Source: DASPKX01 sp035627835
GTDB lineage: Bacteria; Verrucomicrobiota; Verrucomicrobiia; Limisphaerales; SXQI01
Assembly (NCBI GenBank): GCA_035627835.1
Contig: DASPKX010000104.1
Coordinates: 16,408 to 80,407, forward strand
Length of the DNA stretch: 64,000 bases
Direction: 5' to 3'
Each line of letters starts with the position of its first letter. The stretch's first letter is position 1. The position numbers were made by a program, and so were the translations under genes. The notes below the pieces were generated by a model that did no database searches, was not told the DNA's origin, and saw nothing but the letters and a program-made list of their open reading frames with translations. Shown here piece after piece: positions 36,591 to 45,734 of the stretch.

Positions 36591-38660
36591 ATGTTCAATC
36601 TCGGATCGCTTAACCCGCAACAACGCGAAGCTGTGCAGACGATACGAGGCCCGGTGCTGATCCTGGCCGGCGCGGGCACAGGCAAGACGCGTGTGATCAC
36701 CTGCCGCATTGCGCACATGGTTCAGCAAGGAATCCCGAAGGAGAAAATCCTGGCGGTCACCTTCACGAACAAAGCCGCGCGCGAAATGCAGGAGCGCGTG
36801 TCCGAAATGCTGCCGCGGAAGCGGAAAGATGAGGAGAAAACGGAGCGCCCGACCATCGCCACCTTTCACTCACTCTGCGTGCGAATCCTTCGCCAGCACA
36901 TTGAGGCCCTCGGGTACAAGAAAAACTTCGTGATCTACAGCGATTCCGAGCAAATCGCGACACTGAAGAAAATCCTGGCGCGCGTCCATGTTGGCGAAGA
37001 CAGCGTCGACGTGCGGCAGGTGTTGAGCGCAATCAGCAAGTATAAAAACGCGAATTGCGATCCCGCAGCAGTGGCGCTCGATAGCCACGGGCAGATCGCG
37101 ATGCACATTTTCAACAAGTATCAGAGCGCTTTGCACGCCTGCAACGCGGTCGATTTTGATGATTTGATCCTGCTCACGCTCCGGCTCTTTAGCGAACATC
37201 CTGCCGCCCTCGGAGCCTGCCGGGAGAAATATCGTTATGTGATGGTGGACGAGTACCAGGACACGAATGGATCGCAGTTCCGGCTGGTGCACGACCTGAC
37301 GAAAGAGCACCGGAATCTTTGTGTCGTCGGCGACGATGACCAGAGCATCTATGGCTGGCGCGGCGCTGATGTGCGGAACCTCCTGGATTTGGAGAAGCAC
37401 TATCCTGAGGTGCGCGTGGTGAAGCTGGAGCAGAATTATCGCTCCACCAATTGCATCCTGAACGCAGCGAACGCCGTCATTAAAAACAACACCAAGCGGC
37501 GGGGTAAGCAACTTTGGTCCTCAAAAGGTCCAGGCGATAAAATCACGCTCATGACCTATCCCAGCGACGAGGAGGAAGCGACCGGCGTGGTGGAGGAGAT
37601 CGAGTTTCTCCGGCAGGCCCGTAGGGTTCCCTGGAAAGATCAGGCGATCTTGTTCCGAACGAACCTTCAATCCCGCCCCATCGAACAAGCCCTTCGGAAA
37701 GCGAAAGTTCAATACCACCTCGTTGGAGGCCAGAGCTTTTTTGATCGCCGCGAAATCAAAGATTTCGTCGCCTATCTGCGCACCTTTTTAAATCCCAATG
37801 ACGACATTAGCCTCCTCCGCATCGCGAACACGCCTCCGCGCGGTTTAAGCGACGAGACCATGGAAAAGCTGCTGGCCGCCAGCCAGGAGCGCAAATGCTC
37901 CGTTTATGAGGCGATGCGCAATCCAATGGTGCAGATGTCTTTCCAGAGTCGCACGCGGAACAGCATCGAAAATTTCCTCTCGTTCATCCAGCGGCACCAC
38001 AATGCGCTGAACACTTCAGCGGCTGAACAACTAAAAAGCTGGAGCGAGGAGTTCATCAAAGAGACACGGTATTTCGATGAGATCCGTCGCAGCGAAAAGG
38101 ACGAACAAACGGCGCTGAACCGCGTTCGAAACATCGAGGAACTCTGCGCAGACCTGCCGGGCCCCGCGCCGAAGGAACACGGTTCGGAACGACTCCTCGA
38201 TTTCCTTGAAGACCTTACATTGGACTCCGACCGTGAGGACGAAAAAGAGAACACTGCCGACGCGGTGACCCTCATCACGATGCACAGCTGCAAAGGCCTG
38301 GAGTTTCCCTATGTCTATATCGTGGGGCTGGAGGAGGGCATCCTCCCGCACTCGCGTTCCAAGCTGGAAGGCACATTGGATGAGGAGCGGCGCTTGTTTT
38401 ACGTGGCTATCACCCGCGCCATGAAGAAGCTCCACATGAGCTACTGTCTCGGGCGGAAGAAATACGGGGAGGTCACCCCAGCTCATCCCTCCAGCTTCCT
38501 CAACGAGCTGCCGAAGGAGCTGATTGAGAGCCTCGACGAGCAAAAGAAGCAGCCCGTGACGGTTGATCAAGGGAGCAATCTATTCGCCAGCATGCTCGCG
38601 GCAATCTCAGATCCGTCCCCTCTGCCAGAACAAACAAAAACGCCTCGGGTAAGCCCCTGA
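36591..38660 (+). CDS. pcrA: UvrD/PcrA-type superfamily 1 DNA helicase
   Basis: The 689-residue 3'-5' DNA helicase is for nucleotide excision and mismatch repair and replication restart. Motifs are SLNPQQREAV (Q motif), Walker A GAGTGKT (27-33), AVTFTNKAAREM, VDEYQDTN, GDDDQSIYGWRGAD, LEQNYRS, TMHSCKGLEFPYVYIVGLEEG and the VAITRAMKKL region. Start ATG 36591 (MFNLGSLNPQQ) fits the family; a GTG 39 bp upstream adds 13 poorly justified residues. No LexA box of the type seen at lexA was found upstream. Confidence 0.93.
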   Translation: MFNLGSLNPQQREAVQTIRGPVLILAGAGTGKTRVITCRIAHMVQQGIPKEKILAVTFTNKAAREMQERVSEMLPRKRKDEEKTERPTIATFHSLCVRILRQHIEALGYKKNFVIYSDSEQIATLKKILARVHVGEDSVDVRQVLSAISKYKNANCDPAAVALDSHGQIAMHIFNKYQSALHACNAVDFDDLILLTLRLFSEHPAALGACREKYRYVMVDEYQDTNGSQFRLVHDLTKEHRNLCVVGDDDQSIYGWRGADVRNLLDLEKHYPEVRVVKLEQNYRSTNCILNAANAVIKNNTKRRGKQLWSSKGPGDKITLMTYPSDEEEATGVVEEIEFLRQARRVPWKDQAILFRTNLQSRPIEQALRKAKVQYHLVGGQSFFDRREIKDFVAYLRTFLNPNDDISLLRIANTPPRGLSDETMEKLLAASQERKCSVYEAMRNPMVQMSFQSRTRNSIENFLSFIQRHHNALNTSAAEQLKSWSEEFIKETRYFDEIRRSEKDEQTALNRVRNIEELCADLPGPAPKEHGSERLLDFLEDLTLDSDREDEKENTADAVTLITMHSCKGLEFPYVYIVGLEEGILPHSRSKLEGTLDEERRLFYVAITRAMKKLHMSYCLGRKKYGEVTPAHPSSFLNELPKELIESLDEQKKQPVTVDQGSNLFASMLAAISDPSPLPEQTKTPRVSP

Positions 38661-38666
38661 GGCGTT
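38637..38666 (-). terminator. Terminator for the minus-strand gene at 38691-38996
   Basis: The stem AACGCCTC/GAGGCGTT (38639-38646 with 38659-38666) is followed on the minus strand by TTTGTTTGTT. It lies across the last codons and stop of pcrA, so the terminator of the small minus-strand gene is embedded in the helicase coding sequence. Confidence 0.65.
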
Positions 38667-38690
38667 CGTCAATTCAATTTGGGAGTCCGC

Positions 38691-38996
38691 TTAAAGTTCC
38701 GCCAACTTGTCCCAGTCAGTCCCCCGGTCGAACCGGGTCCGCTGGAGTTTTGGAGTAATCTCGTTGCAGATGATGCGGGTGGATGAATCCATCCCCCAAC
38801 GCGCGAGCATGTTGCCGCTGATGTAAAAGTCGTTGCTGACGGCGGAGCCGTTAGCTGTCGCTGAAACGTGGATTTCCTCAGGCAGATCAGTGCCTTCGAC
38901 GCAGGCCCCGTGGTTCACTGGCTGGCAGTTCCATTGGAATGCAGGGAGTTCCCTTTGAAGCCGTTGCTGCAGTTGGTTCAAGCTTACTGTTATCAT
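38691..38996 (-). CDS. Hypothetical protein
   Basis: The 101-residue protein is small and soluble, with no recognised family. The ATG at 38996 has a purine-rich GTAGGTAGGG site just upstream, and a terminator follows 25 bp past the stop, so a transcribed gene is likely. Composition is mixed alpha/beta, with LNQLQQRLQREL at the N-terminus and two conserved-looking Cys (NCQPVNHGACVEG) plus a third (IICNEI). It is convergent with pcrA. Confidence 0.65.
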   Translation of the reverse strand: MITVSLNQLQQRLQRELPAFQWNCQPVNHGACVEGTDLPEEIHVSATANGSAVSNDFYISGNMLARWGMDSSTRIICNEITPKLQRTRFDRGTDWDKLAEL

Positions 38997-39136
38997 ACCC
39001 TACCTACGTTCTTACTTTTCTAACGGGGTTCATCCTTGCTCCACACCGGAAGCGAAGCCATCAGGGAACCCCTCAAAAGGGTCTTAGATAAACTCCGAGC
39101 TAAGGACAAGGATGAGGAACGTAGGGGCCACAGCTG

Positions 39137-39172
39137 CAAAAAAACGCGCAGTATTGAAGTTCAATACTGCGC
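39137..39172 (-). terminator. Strong Rho-independent terminator of transaldolase
   Basis: A perfect 12-bp stem GCGCAGTATTGA/TCAATACTGCGC (39146-39157 with 39161-39172) has a 3-nt loop. Read on the minus strand it is followed by GTTTTTTTTGC. It lies 30 bp past the transaldolase stop. Confidence 0.9.
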
Positions 39173-39201
39173 GCTGCTAGCGGAAGGCGTTTCTTGGCCG
39201 A

Positions 39202-40167
39202 TTATTGTTTCGCCAAGTGCTCGCCAATGAATTTCTCGAGCTTAATGGCATCCGCTCCGAATGTCCGAATCCCTTCGCTGAGCTTCTCCGTCGCCATTTG
39301 GTTCTCGTTGAATAACCAGCGGAATTTTTTCTCGTCCAGGGTGATCTTCGGAAGTGTAAGGCTTGCCGCGGTTTCCGGACCGAGTTTCCGCGTGAGTGAG
39401 CCAGGTGTCTTCTGCAGTTCATCCAGGAGCGTTGGGCTGATCGTCAGGAGATCGCAGCCAGCCAATTCGAGAATCTCACCGACGTTCCGGAAGCTCGCGC
39501 CCATCACTTCGGTGTTATACCCGTATTTCTTGTAGTAACCGTAAATCTGGGTGACCGACACGACTCCGGGATCTTCGGCAGCGGTGTAGTTGTCTTTGCC
39601 CGAGTTCTTCTTGTGCCAGTCGAGAATGCGGCCAACGAAGGGCGATATGAGCTGCACACCGGCTTCAGCGCAAGCCACTGCTTGGGCCAGGGAAAACAAC
39701 AATGTCAGGTTGCAACGAATTCCTTCCTTCTCCAACTGGCGCGCGGCGCAGATACCCTCCCAGGTGGCCGCCAGCTTGATCAGAATCCGCTCGCGTGGAA
39801 TGCCCGCTTCCTGGTACAGGCCGATGAGGTGCCGCGCTTTGGCAAGGCTCGCTTCGGTGTCGAAACTAAGCCTCGCATCCACTTCTGTGGAGACACGGTT
39901 TGGCACAATTTTTAGGATTTCCGCACCAAAGGCGACCGACAACTTGTCCATGGCCATTTCCAAAGCCGCCGCGCCAGTCGCCTTGCTCGCCGTGTCCGCC
40001 AGTACCTTCTTGACCAGGTCAGCGTATTCCGGCATTTGTGCTGCCTTAAGCAGCAGTGTCGGATTGGTGGTCGCGTCCCGAGGCTGGTATTTGCGAATGC
40101 TCTCGAAGTCGCCGGTGTCCGCCACGATGATGCTGAACTGCTTTAGCTGGGTGAGAAGATTGCTCAT
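39202..40167 (-). CDS. tal: Transaldolase
   Basis: The 321-residue enzyme of the non-oxidative pentose phosphate pathway transfers a dihydroxyacetone unit between sedoheptulose-7-P and glyceraldehyde-3-P. The N-terminal DATTNPTLLLKAAQ motif and the Schiff-base Lys131 in ILIKLAATWEGI match the TalB class in position and length. SPFVGRILDWHKK and GASFRNVGEI are further family blocks. Starts ATG 40167; divergent from the sensor kinase gene by 48 bp. Confidence 0.96.
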   Translation of the reverse strand: MSNLLTQLKQFSIIVADTGDFESIRKYQPRDATTNPTLLLKAAQMPEYADLVKKVLADTASKATGAAALEMAMDKLSVAFGAEILKIVPNRVSTEVDARLSFDTEASLAKARHLIGLYQEAGIPRERILIKLAATWEGICAARQLEKEGIRCNLTLLFSLAQAVACAEAGVQLISPFVGRILDWHKKNSGKDNYTAAEDPGVVSVTQIYGYYKKYGYNTEVMGASFRNVGEILELAGCDLLTISPTLLDELQKTPGSLTRKLGPETAASLTLPKITLDEKKFRWLFNENQMATEKLSEGIRTFGADAIKLEKFIGEHLAKQ

Positions 40168-40215
40168 ACTTCAAAGCCGGGGATGGTAAAGGGTGGCCAG
40201 TAGAAAGCAACTGCC

Positions 40216-41442
40216 ATGGCTCTTTTCACCCGACCAATTGCGGAAACCACGATCGCAGTTTCCCACGACGATACCATGCCACCTGAGCTAGCCGGCCCCA
40301 GCAGCTCGGTCGCCAACCGCGCCCCACGCCCTTGCGTGCTCGCTGTCGACGATCAGCGCGACTCCTTGCGCCTGCTCCAGTTGCGCCTCCTCAACGCCGG
40401 CATGGATTGCGTCGGCTTCTCCGACCCGCAAAGCGCGCTCGCTCATCTGCAAACGCACACAGTCGATTTGATCATTCTCGACTTGATGATGCCGCAAATG
40501 GACGGCTACGAAGTTTGCCGCCTGCTCAAGCAAGACGCCCGTCTTCGCGATATTCCGATCCTGTTCCTGACCGCCAACAGCGAAGTTGAGGACAAGGTCA
40601 AAGCGCTGGATGTCGGCGGGCATGATTATCTCACGAAGCCCGTCGAGCAGGCCGAGCTGCTCGCCCGCACGAAGGCAGCTCTTCGCGTAAAGCACCTTCA
40701 GGATCAACTCCGCCAGAAGCTCGCGCTGCAGGAGCAAGTCAACAAGATGCAGCAGGAAATGCTCAGTGAGCATTGGCAGAAGAATTTCGGCCAGCTCGCC
40801 GCCAGCCTCGCCCACGAGATCAACAACCCGCTCGCCGCTGCCATCGGCAGCATACAGCTTCTCACCCTCGATCACACCATTGGGCCCGATCCCATGATGC
40901 GCTTGCACATGATCGACCGGAGCCTCCAACGGGCGAGCCAAAAGCTCCGCAGCTTGCTCCTTATCGCGCACAGCAGCGGCACCGGTCCCCAAATCACTTT
41001 GGGCCAAATGCTGGACGACCTCATCACCATCGTTAATTACCAGATCGTGATGAGCAAGGTGTCGCTAACCACGGACTTTCCAACGGATGCCCGCAGACGT
41101 CGTGCGTCGAGCGAATTAGCACGAGCGTTCCTTTACGTCGTTAACAACGCCATTGAGGCGGTGAGCGGCCAACACGACGCGGCCATCCACCTGAACCTTG
41201 AGGACGCCCCGAGCCAAACAATCCTTCGCGTCATCGACAACGGGCCAGGGATTATTCCGGAAAATCTGGGCAAGGTGCAGCAGGCCTTCTTCACCACAAA
41301 GCCAAATCCACACCACGGTGTTGGCCTTTATCTGGCAACGGAAATTGTCCAGGCGAGCCAAGGCAATATTAAGATCCTATCGCCATCCTCAACCGGACGT
41401 GGGGTGGAGGTGCGAATCGAATTGCCCGTCCGGCCATCATAA
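40216..41442 (+). CDS. Response regulator receiver fused to histidine kinase
   Basis: The 408-residue soluble signalling protein has the receiver domain first (about 38-158: D45/D46, phosphoacceptor D89 in LIILDLMMPQMDG, K141). A coiled coil of about 35 residues follows (QLRQKLALQEQVNKMQQEML), then a dimerisation/phosphoacceptor helix with SLAHEINNPLAAA (H200) and an HATPase domain ending VIDNGPGI ... GVGLYLATEIVQ. No membrane segment is seen. It should receive phosphate at D89 and act as, or be gated by, a kinase; a cognate output regulator is not adjacent. Confidence 0.9.
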   Translation: MALFTRPIAETTIAVSHDDTMPPELAGPSSSVANRAPRPCVLAVDDQRDSLRLLQLRLLNAGMDCVGFSDPQSALAHLQTHTVDLIILDLMMPQMDGYEVCRLLKQDARLRDIPILFLTANSEVEDKVKALDVGGHDYLTKPVEQAELLARTKAALRVKHLQDQLRQKLALQEQVNKMQQEMLSEHWQKNFGQLAASLAHEINNPLAAAIGSIQLLTLDHTIGPDPMMRLHMIDRSLQRASQKLRSLLLIAHSSGTGPQITLGQMLDDLITIVNYQIVMSKVSLTTDFPTDARRRRASSELARAFLYVVNNAIEAVSGQHDAAIHLNLEDAPSQTILRVIDNGPGIIPENLGKVQQAFFTTKPNPHHGVGLYLATEIVQASQGNIKILSPSSTGRGVEVRIELPVRPS

Positions 41443-41459
41443 GGCCCGCTCCTCGGCAT

Positions 41460-42224
41460 TCACGACACCAGCGACCGATTAAATGCCACCGCATCCGCGT
41501 ACCGGACCCCGCTGCCGCCAAAAATGTCCAACGCCGATCCAATCGTCAGATGCACGCGCCCTTCGCTGGCATTTGTGACCACCCGAAGATCCTCCATAGA
41601 TGCGGCGCCACCCGCGTAAGTTGCGGGTATCGGAGAATGCTTTGCGAGCAGCTCCACCATCTCCAAATCAACACCACGGCATAAGCCTTCAACATCCACA
41701 GCGTGCACCAGGAACTCCGCACAATGCTTCGCGAGGGCGCTCAAAGTCTCAGCCGTCACGCGCATATCCGTAAACTTCTGCCACCGATCTGTGACGACGA
41801 AGTAATCATTGCCACGCTTTCTACAGCTCAGATCCAAAACCAGCTTCTCTTTGCCGATCTTCGTGACGATCTGAGTCAGCCGCTCCCAATTAAGCTGCCC
41901 ATTGCTAAACACCCACGATGTTACAATGACGTGCGACGCGCCTTTCTCCAGCCAGCCAGCAGCGTTGTCCCCGTTAATGCCGCCCCCGATCTGCAACCCT
42001 CCAGGATAAGCGTTCAGCGCTTCACTCGCGGCGATCTCATTCCCCTGCCCCAGCATAATCACATGGCCGCCTGGCAGCTCGTCACGGCGGTAGAGTTCAG
42101 CGAACCAGGACGCCGGCCGTTCAGAGACGAAGTTCGTGCGCAACGACGCGCCTGAATCGCTCAGTGTGCCGCCGACGATTTGTTTTACCCGACCCTCATG
42201 AAGATCGATGCACGGCCTAAACAT
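41460..42224 (-). CDS. hisA: Eukaryotic-type HisA (ProFAR isomerase)
   Basis: The 254-residue TIM-barrel isomerase opens the ProFAR ribose in histidine biosynthesis. The N-terminus MFRPCIDLHEGRVKQIVGGT resembles yeast HIS6 and other eukaryotic-type enzymes more than bacterial HisA, which normally begin near IPAIDLKDG. Catalytic-type Asp is in CIDLHEG; other barrel strands are LQIGGGINGDNA, HVIVTSWVFSN, KLVLDLSCRKRG, HAVDVEGLCRGVD and TYAGGAASMEDL. I prefer ATG 42224 over one 36 bp upstream because it starts the conserved strand. No other his genes are nearby. Confidence 0.85.
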   Translation of the reverse strand: MFRPCIDLHEGRVKQIVGGTLSDSGASLRTNFVSERPASWFAELYRRDELPGGHVIMLGQGNEIAASEALNAYPGGLQIGGGINGDNAAGWLEKGASHVIVTSWVFSNGQLNWERLTQIVTKIGKEKLVLDLSCRKRGNDYFVVTDRWQKFTDMRVTAETLSALAKHCAEFLVHAVDVEGLCRGVDLEMVELLAKHSPIPATYAGGAASMEDLRVVTNASEGRVHLTIGSALDIFGGSGVRYADAVAFNRSLVS

Positions 42225-42306
42225 TGGACCGAGCCTAAGCCGCTCAGCTCTGTTGATCAACGCTGGGCACGATCTGCTTGACGGGAGTTCAGAAGCAAAG
42301 CCCCAT

Positions 42307-42771
42307 GTGCGTATTAAACCGGCCTCGCAAGTGAGTTCAACCGAGCCGCCCCGGAAGGCGCACGGCCCCGCGTTGATATGCGCTCGTAACCTGATTGCCT
42401 ACTTCGTGGTCTGCATGGCCACACTGCCGCTGGTCCGGCACGTTTGGATTGGTGAGTTGCCATTGCTCGCGCTAGTGCAGCTGCCCAAGCTCCAACTTGC
42501 GCAGTGGTTCCGAAAATCGGTTGTTATGCCGCTGTTGAAACCGCTCGGCCTTTCCGTCGGCTCCTTCTCTCCTGACTATTCGTTTGCGGGGCCATATGGA
42601 TTGGCATTGGCTTACCTGCTCGTCGTTGGAGTGGTCTTGCTCTGGCTGCGACAGTGGTCCGCGTGGGAGAAGCGGGAGCGCCGCACCGCGCGTATCTTAG
42701 CCGCCGTTGCTCTTCTGGACTTCCTGGCTACGCTACTGTTCAGCTCGCAGAGAACCTTGACGCTTTACTAG
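42307..42771 (+). CDS. Hypothetical small membrane protein
   Basis: The product has about 150 residues, with three hydrophobic helices (near LIAYFVVCMATLPLV, YGLALAYLLVVGVVLLWL and ILAAVALLDFLATLLF) and charged loops. No family recognised. The start is uncertain: GTG 42307 avoids overlap with hisA, while an ATG at 42208 would overlap its beginning on the other strand. It is convergent with the UbiB gene, stops overlapping by four bases. Confidence 0.45.
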   Translation: MRIKPASQVSSTEPPRKAHGPALICARNLIAYFVVCMATLPLVRHVWIGELPLLALVQLPKLQLAQWFRKSVVMPLLKPLGLSVGSFSPDYSFAGPYGLALAYLLVVGVVLLWLRQWSAWEKRERRTARILAAVALLDFLATLLFSSQRTLTLY

Positions 42772-44453
42772 CTCACGCTCTGTTTGCGCGTCTTCTTCTT
42801 GTCCTGCGTGTCGTGAAGCAGGATGGAAAGCACCAGCCAGAAGCCTCCTCCTGCGGCGGCTAAAAAGCACAAGATCGCCAATCCGGGATAGCCAAACAAA
42901 GTGAAGTCCGTCTTCACCTGCATCAGCAAGGCCGCGCCAATGATCAGCGAAGCCAGTATGAGGCCCATCGTGATTCGGTTTGCCACCTTCTGAAACCCGC
43001 CGATAAGGAACTCCACATCCACAGTGCGCACCTTCACTTCAAAGTTCGCCCCCGAGATATTCTCGAGCAACTTGTTCAGGCGCACCGGCAACGCAGTGAC
43101 GAATTCCTTCAGCTCAAGAGCGGTGGCCATCAAGTTCGAGCTGTTCAGGTTGCTCTTGAACCGTTTGTTCAGAATCTCCGCGACGTTGCGACGAATGGCG
43201 TCGTTCGGATTAAAGCTGGAATCCAAATACTTCCCGACCGCATCCAACTGAAGCAGGGTCTTCCCGAGCAAACTCAGTTCGGTGGGCACGAGCAACCCGT
43301 TGTTCCCCGCAGCCTGGCTCACTTCAATCAGTGTTTTGCCCAGATCCAACTCCCGAAGCGTGTTATGCCGTTGCTCGCTGACGATCAGGGTGACCTTTCG
43401 CCGGAACTCCTGCTCATTGAACTCCTCGGTTTTCTGCCCGATGCGAATGGCGATATCCGCAGCGTCGTCTCCCCTCCCCTCCGGAATCGCGACCAGGATC
43501 TTAATCAACTGCTCCTGCATTCCAGGCGTGAAGCGCCCGACCATGCCAAGGTCGAGCAGAGCCACTTTGCGATCCACAGTCAGGAAGACGTTCCCAGGAT
43601 GCGGATCCGCATGAAAAATGCCGTCGACCAACACTTGCTTGAGATAAGCCCGAAAGACCTGCTCAGCGAGGTAACTTCCGTTCAACTCCATGCGCGCGAG
43701 CGGGCCGACAGAAGTGATCTTTTGCCCCTCGATTCTCTCCATCGTGAGCACACGGGTGGTGCTGTAGTCGCGGATTGGCAACGGGATCTTTATGCTGTCG
43801 CGAAACTCCTTCAAGTTGTCGGAGAGGATCTCCATGTGCGCGGCTTCACGGGTGTAATCCAACTCCGCGACCAGCGTGCGCTTGAACTCTTCGAATATAT
43901 TCCGCACCTGGTAACGCCGGCCCCAGCTCGTGTGCTCACTCATGAAGGCGGCGATTTCTTCGAGCACCTCCATGTCTTCAGCAATTTGCCGGCGAATGTC
44001 CGGCCGTTGAATTTTGACAACAACGGGTCTTCCGTCGCGGAGAGAGGCGCGGTGAACTTGGCCCAGGGAAGCCGCTGCCAGCGGCTCCTGCTCGAAGTCC
44101 TGGAACCCTTTCGAGACCCGCACTCCAAGTTCCTCGAAAATGATCCGCTCCACATCGGAATATGGAAACGGCTTTACCTTGTCCTGAAGCCGCTCGAGGC
44201 CCTCAATGTATTTCTCAGGAATCAGGTCCGCGCGGCTGGAAAGAATTTGGCCGAGCTTCACGAAAGTCGGCCCCATCTTCTCCAGGTCGTCCGCCAGGTC
44301 CGCCGGGCAAACCTCTTTGGTCGCGCGTGACTGGGTCTCAGCTTCGTCATCAACCCCGAAATCCTTAACCACGTCCGTTCGGCCATACTTCACCAACAGC
44401 CCAACCAGATCCTTGTACAATTTAAGCGCCCGCGCGTTTAACGGAATTTTCAT
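42768..44453 (-). CDS. UbiB/ABC1 family atypical kinase
   Basis: The 561-residue protein is of the UbiB (ADCK/ABC1) protein-kinase-like family linked to ubiquinone biosynthesis and lipid homeostasis. Hallmarks are the KxGQ motif (FVKLGQILSSRADLIP), the Ala-rich nucleotide loop AAASLGQVHRA replacing a Gly loop, VVVKIQRP with the Lys, catalytic FHADPHPGNVFL and the metal-binding LDLGMVG. Two membrane helices lie at the extreme C-terminus (ITMGLILASLIIGAALLM and GYPGLAILCFLAAAGGGFWL). ATG 44453 follows a G-rich GGTGGGGGG site. Confidence 0.9.
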   Translation of the reverse strand: MKIPLNARALKLYKDLVGLLVKYGRTDVVKDFGVDDEAETQSRATKEVCPADLADDLEKMGPTFVKLGQILSSRADLIPEKYIEGLERLQDKVKPFPYSDVERIIFEELGVRVSKGFQDFEQEPLAAASLGQVHRASLRDGRPVVVKIQRPDIRRQIAEDMEVLEEIAAFMSEHTSWGRRYQVRNIFEEFKRTLVAELDYTREAAHMEILSDNLKEFRDSIKIPLPIRDYSTTRVLTMERIEGQKITSVGPLARMELNGSYLAEQVFRAYLKQVLVDGIFHADPHPGNVFLTVDRKVALLDLGMVGRFTPGMQEQLIKILVAIPEGRGDDAADIAIRIGQKTEEFNEQEFRRKVTLIVSEQRHNTLRELDLGKTLIEVSQAAGNNGLLVPTELSLLGKTLLQLDAVGKYLDSSFNPNDAIRRNVAEILNKRFKSNLNSSNLMATALELKEFVTALPVRLNKLLENISGANFEVKVRTVDVEFLIGGFQKVANRITMGLILASLIIGAALLMQVKTDFTLFGYPGLAILCFLAAAGGGFWLVLSILLHDTQDKKKTRKQSVS

Positions 44454-44649
44454 TGGCCCCCCACCTTCATCAAAGAAGCGTACGAGTGAACACAAACCCC
44501 GACAACCCGAGCGACATAGCGGTTCGCCCTCTAGGTTTGCCTTACCCTAATTAAGATTCACCCCTGAGATCCGGTTCAGGCGCTGGCAGCGTTGCCCGGT
44601 GCTTGTTGCGGACTACGTTTCAGTCACAAGGATCAATTTCAGAGGCAAT

Positions 44650-45444
44650 ATGGAAGACTCAGTGAATTTTAAAGAGGGGCTCGAGGTCGCATGGGTGAAC
44701 TTCATGACGTTCTTACCTAAAGCATTGATGTTCGCGATCATTCTCGTGGCCGGGTACTATCTGGCGAAACTGCTGGCAAAGCTGCTGGATCGCGCGTTGG
44801 AGCGAATCGGTTTCGACAACATGGTCGAGCGCGGCGGCATAAAGAAAGCGCTCGCCCGTTCCAAATATGATGCGAGCGACCTGCTCAGCAAACTGCTCTT
44901 CTACACAGCTTTTCTCTTTGTGCTGCAACTGGCGTTTGGCGTGTTCGGGCACAACCCTGTGAGTGACTTGCTCACTCGCATGGTTGCGTTCCTGCCAAGC
45001 TTGTTCGTTGCGGTCATCATCGTCATCATCGCCTCCGCCATTGGCGCGGGCGTGCGTGACATACTCAAGTCGACACTCGGTGGCATGTCCTACGGCAACT
45101 TCCTCGCGAATGCCGCCTCGACCGCCATCATAGTGCTCGGCGTGTTCGCGGCCCTGAGCCATGTGGGGATCGCTCCGGCGATCGTCAACGGCCTGTTCTA
45201 CGGGTTGTTGGCCGTGGTTTGTGGCTCAGCCATCATCGCGATTGGCGGCGGCGGCATCGCTCCTATGCGTGCCGAATGGGAACGCGCTCTTGGCAAAGTG
45301 CGCAAGGAAGCCCCACGCGTGGCGGAGCAAGCTGCGAGCAAAGGCCCTCAAACTGTTCAAGCCAAAGTGCAGGAATGGAAGGAGTTGGCCACGCATCCAG
45401 CCGACGGCGGCGGCAACGCCCCTGGTCGGATCATTACGCCATAA
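44650..45444 (+). CDS. MscS-like conserved transmembrane-helix protein
   Basis: The 264-residue protein has four to five membrane helices. It contains the pattern LAKLLAKLLDRALERIGFDN, found in the 'conserved TM helix' group often annotated as small-conductance mechanosensitive ion channel. FLPSLFVAVIIVIIASAIGAG and GGGIAPMRAEWERAL follow. No full MscS beta domain is visible, so channel function is uncertain. ATG 44650 is placed after AGAGG. A clean terminator follows. Confidence 0.7.
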   Translation: MEDSVNFKEGLEVAWVNFMTFLPKALMFAIILVAGYYLAKLLAKLLDRALERIGFDNMVERGGIKKALARSKYDASDLLSKLLFYTAFLFVLQLAFGVFGHNPVSDLLTRMVAFLPSLFVAVIIVIIASAIGAGVRDILKSTLGGMSYGNFLANAASTAIIVLGVFAALSHVGIAPAIVNGLFYGLLAVVCGSAIIAIGGGGIAPMRAEWERALGKVRKEAPRVAEQAASKGPQTVQAKVQEWKELATHPADGGGNAPGRIITP

Positions 45445-45462
45445 GAAGCAGCGCAAACAAAG

Positions 45463-45498
45463 AAACACCCTCCGGGCAACCGAAGGGTGTTTTTGTTT
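45463..45498 (+). terminator. Rho-independent terminator
   Basis: A 9-bp stem AAACACCCT/AGGGTGTTT (45463-45471 with 45484-45492) runs into TTTTGTTTTC. It ends the MscS-like gene. Confidence 0.85.
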
Positions 45499-45540
45499 TC
45501 ACCATCGCTCCAAAAAGACGTAATCACGCGTTCTGTGGCA

Positions 45541-45562
45541 GGCCCGGTCCCCCGACCGGGCG
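45541..45562. repeat. Dispersed hairpin repeat, family A (copy 1)
   Basis: GG then a CCCGGTC-CCCC-GACCGGG hairpin then CG. An identical 22-bp copy is at 61469-61490 and a stem-compensated variant at 63608-63629. The 362-bp gap between the MscS-like and PocR/AraC genes otherwise holds a terminator and a palindrome near the next start. Confidence 0.75.
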
Positions 45563-45734
45563 TTTTGCATTCTTTGGAATCCCGCCAGTCATGTCGCTTC
45601 CTATCCTACACTCGCAATTCCAAGCACTCCGGAACTAAGAAAAAGTCTTAGAGCACGTACGCCAGCGGCGCTAGTTGCATCTGGAAAATTGAGCCAATTG
45701 TTACAGCAGCGCCGCACTTCTATTGTGAACACGT

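Noticed and set aside
36445..36718. Upstream extension of the outer-membrane protein gene
   Set aside because: The extension overlaps the pcrA coding region and its residues have no signal or barrel features; GTG 36445 places a signal peptide at the N-terminus.
39036..39230. 64-codon plus-strand frame with a basic charged segment (KRVLDKLRAKDKDEERRGH)
   Set aside because: It starts at a TTG, has no ribosome-binding site and runs through the transaldolase terminator hairpin.
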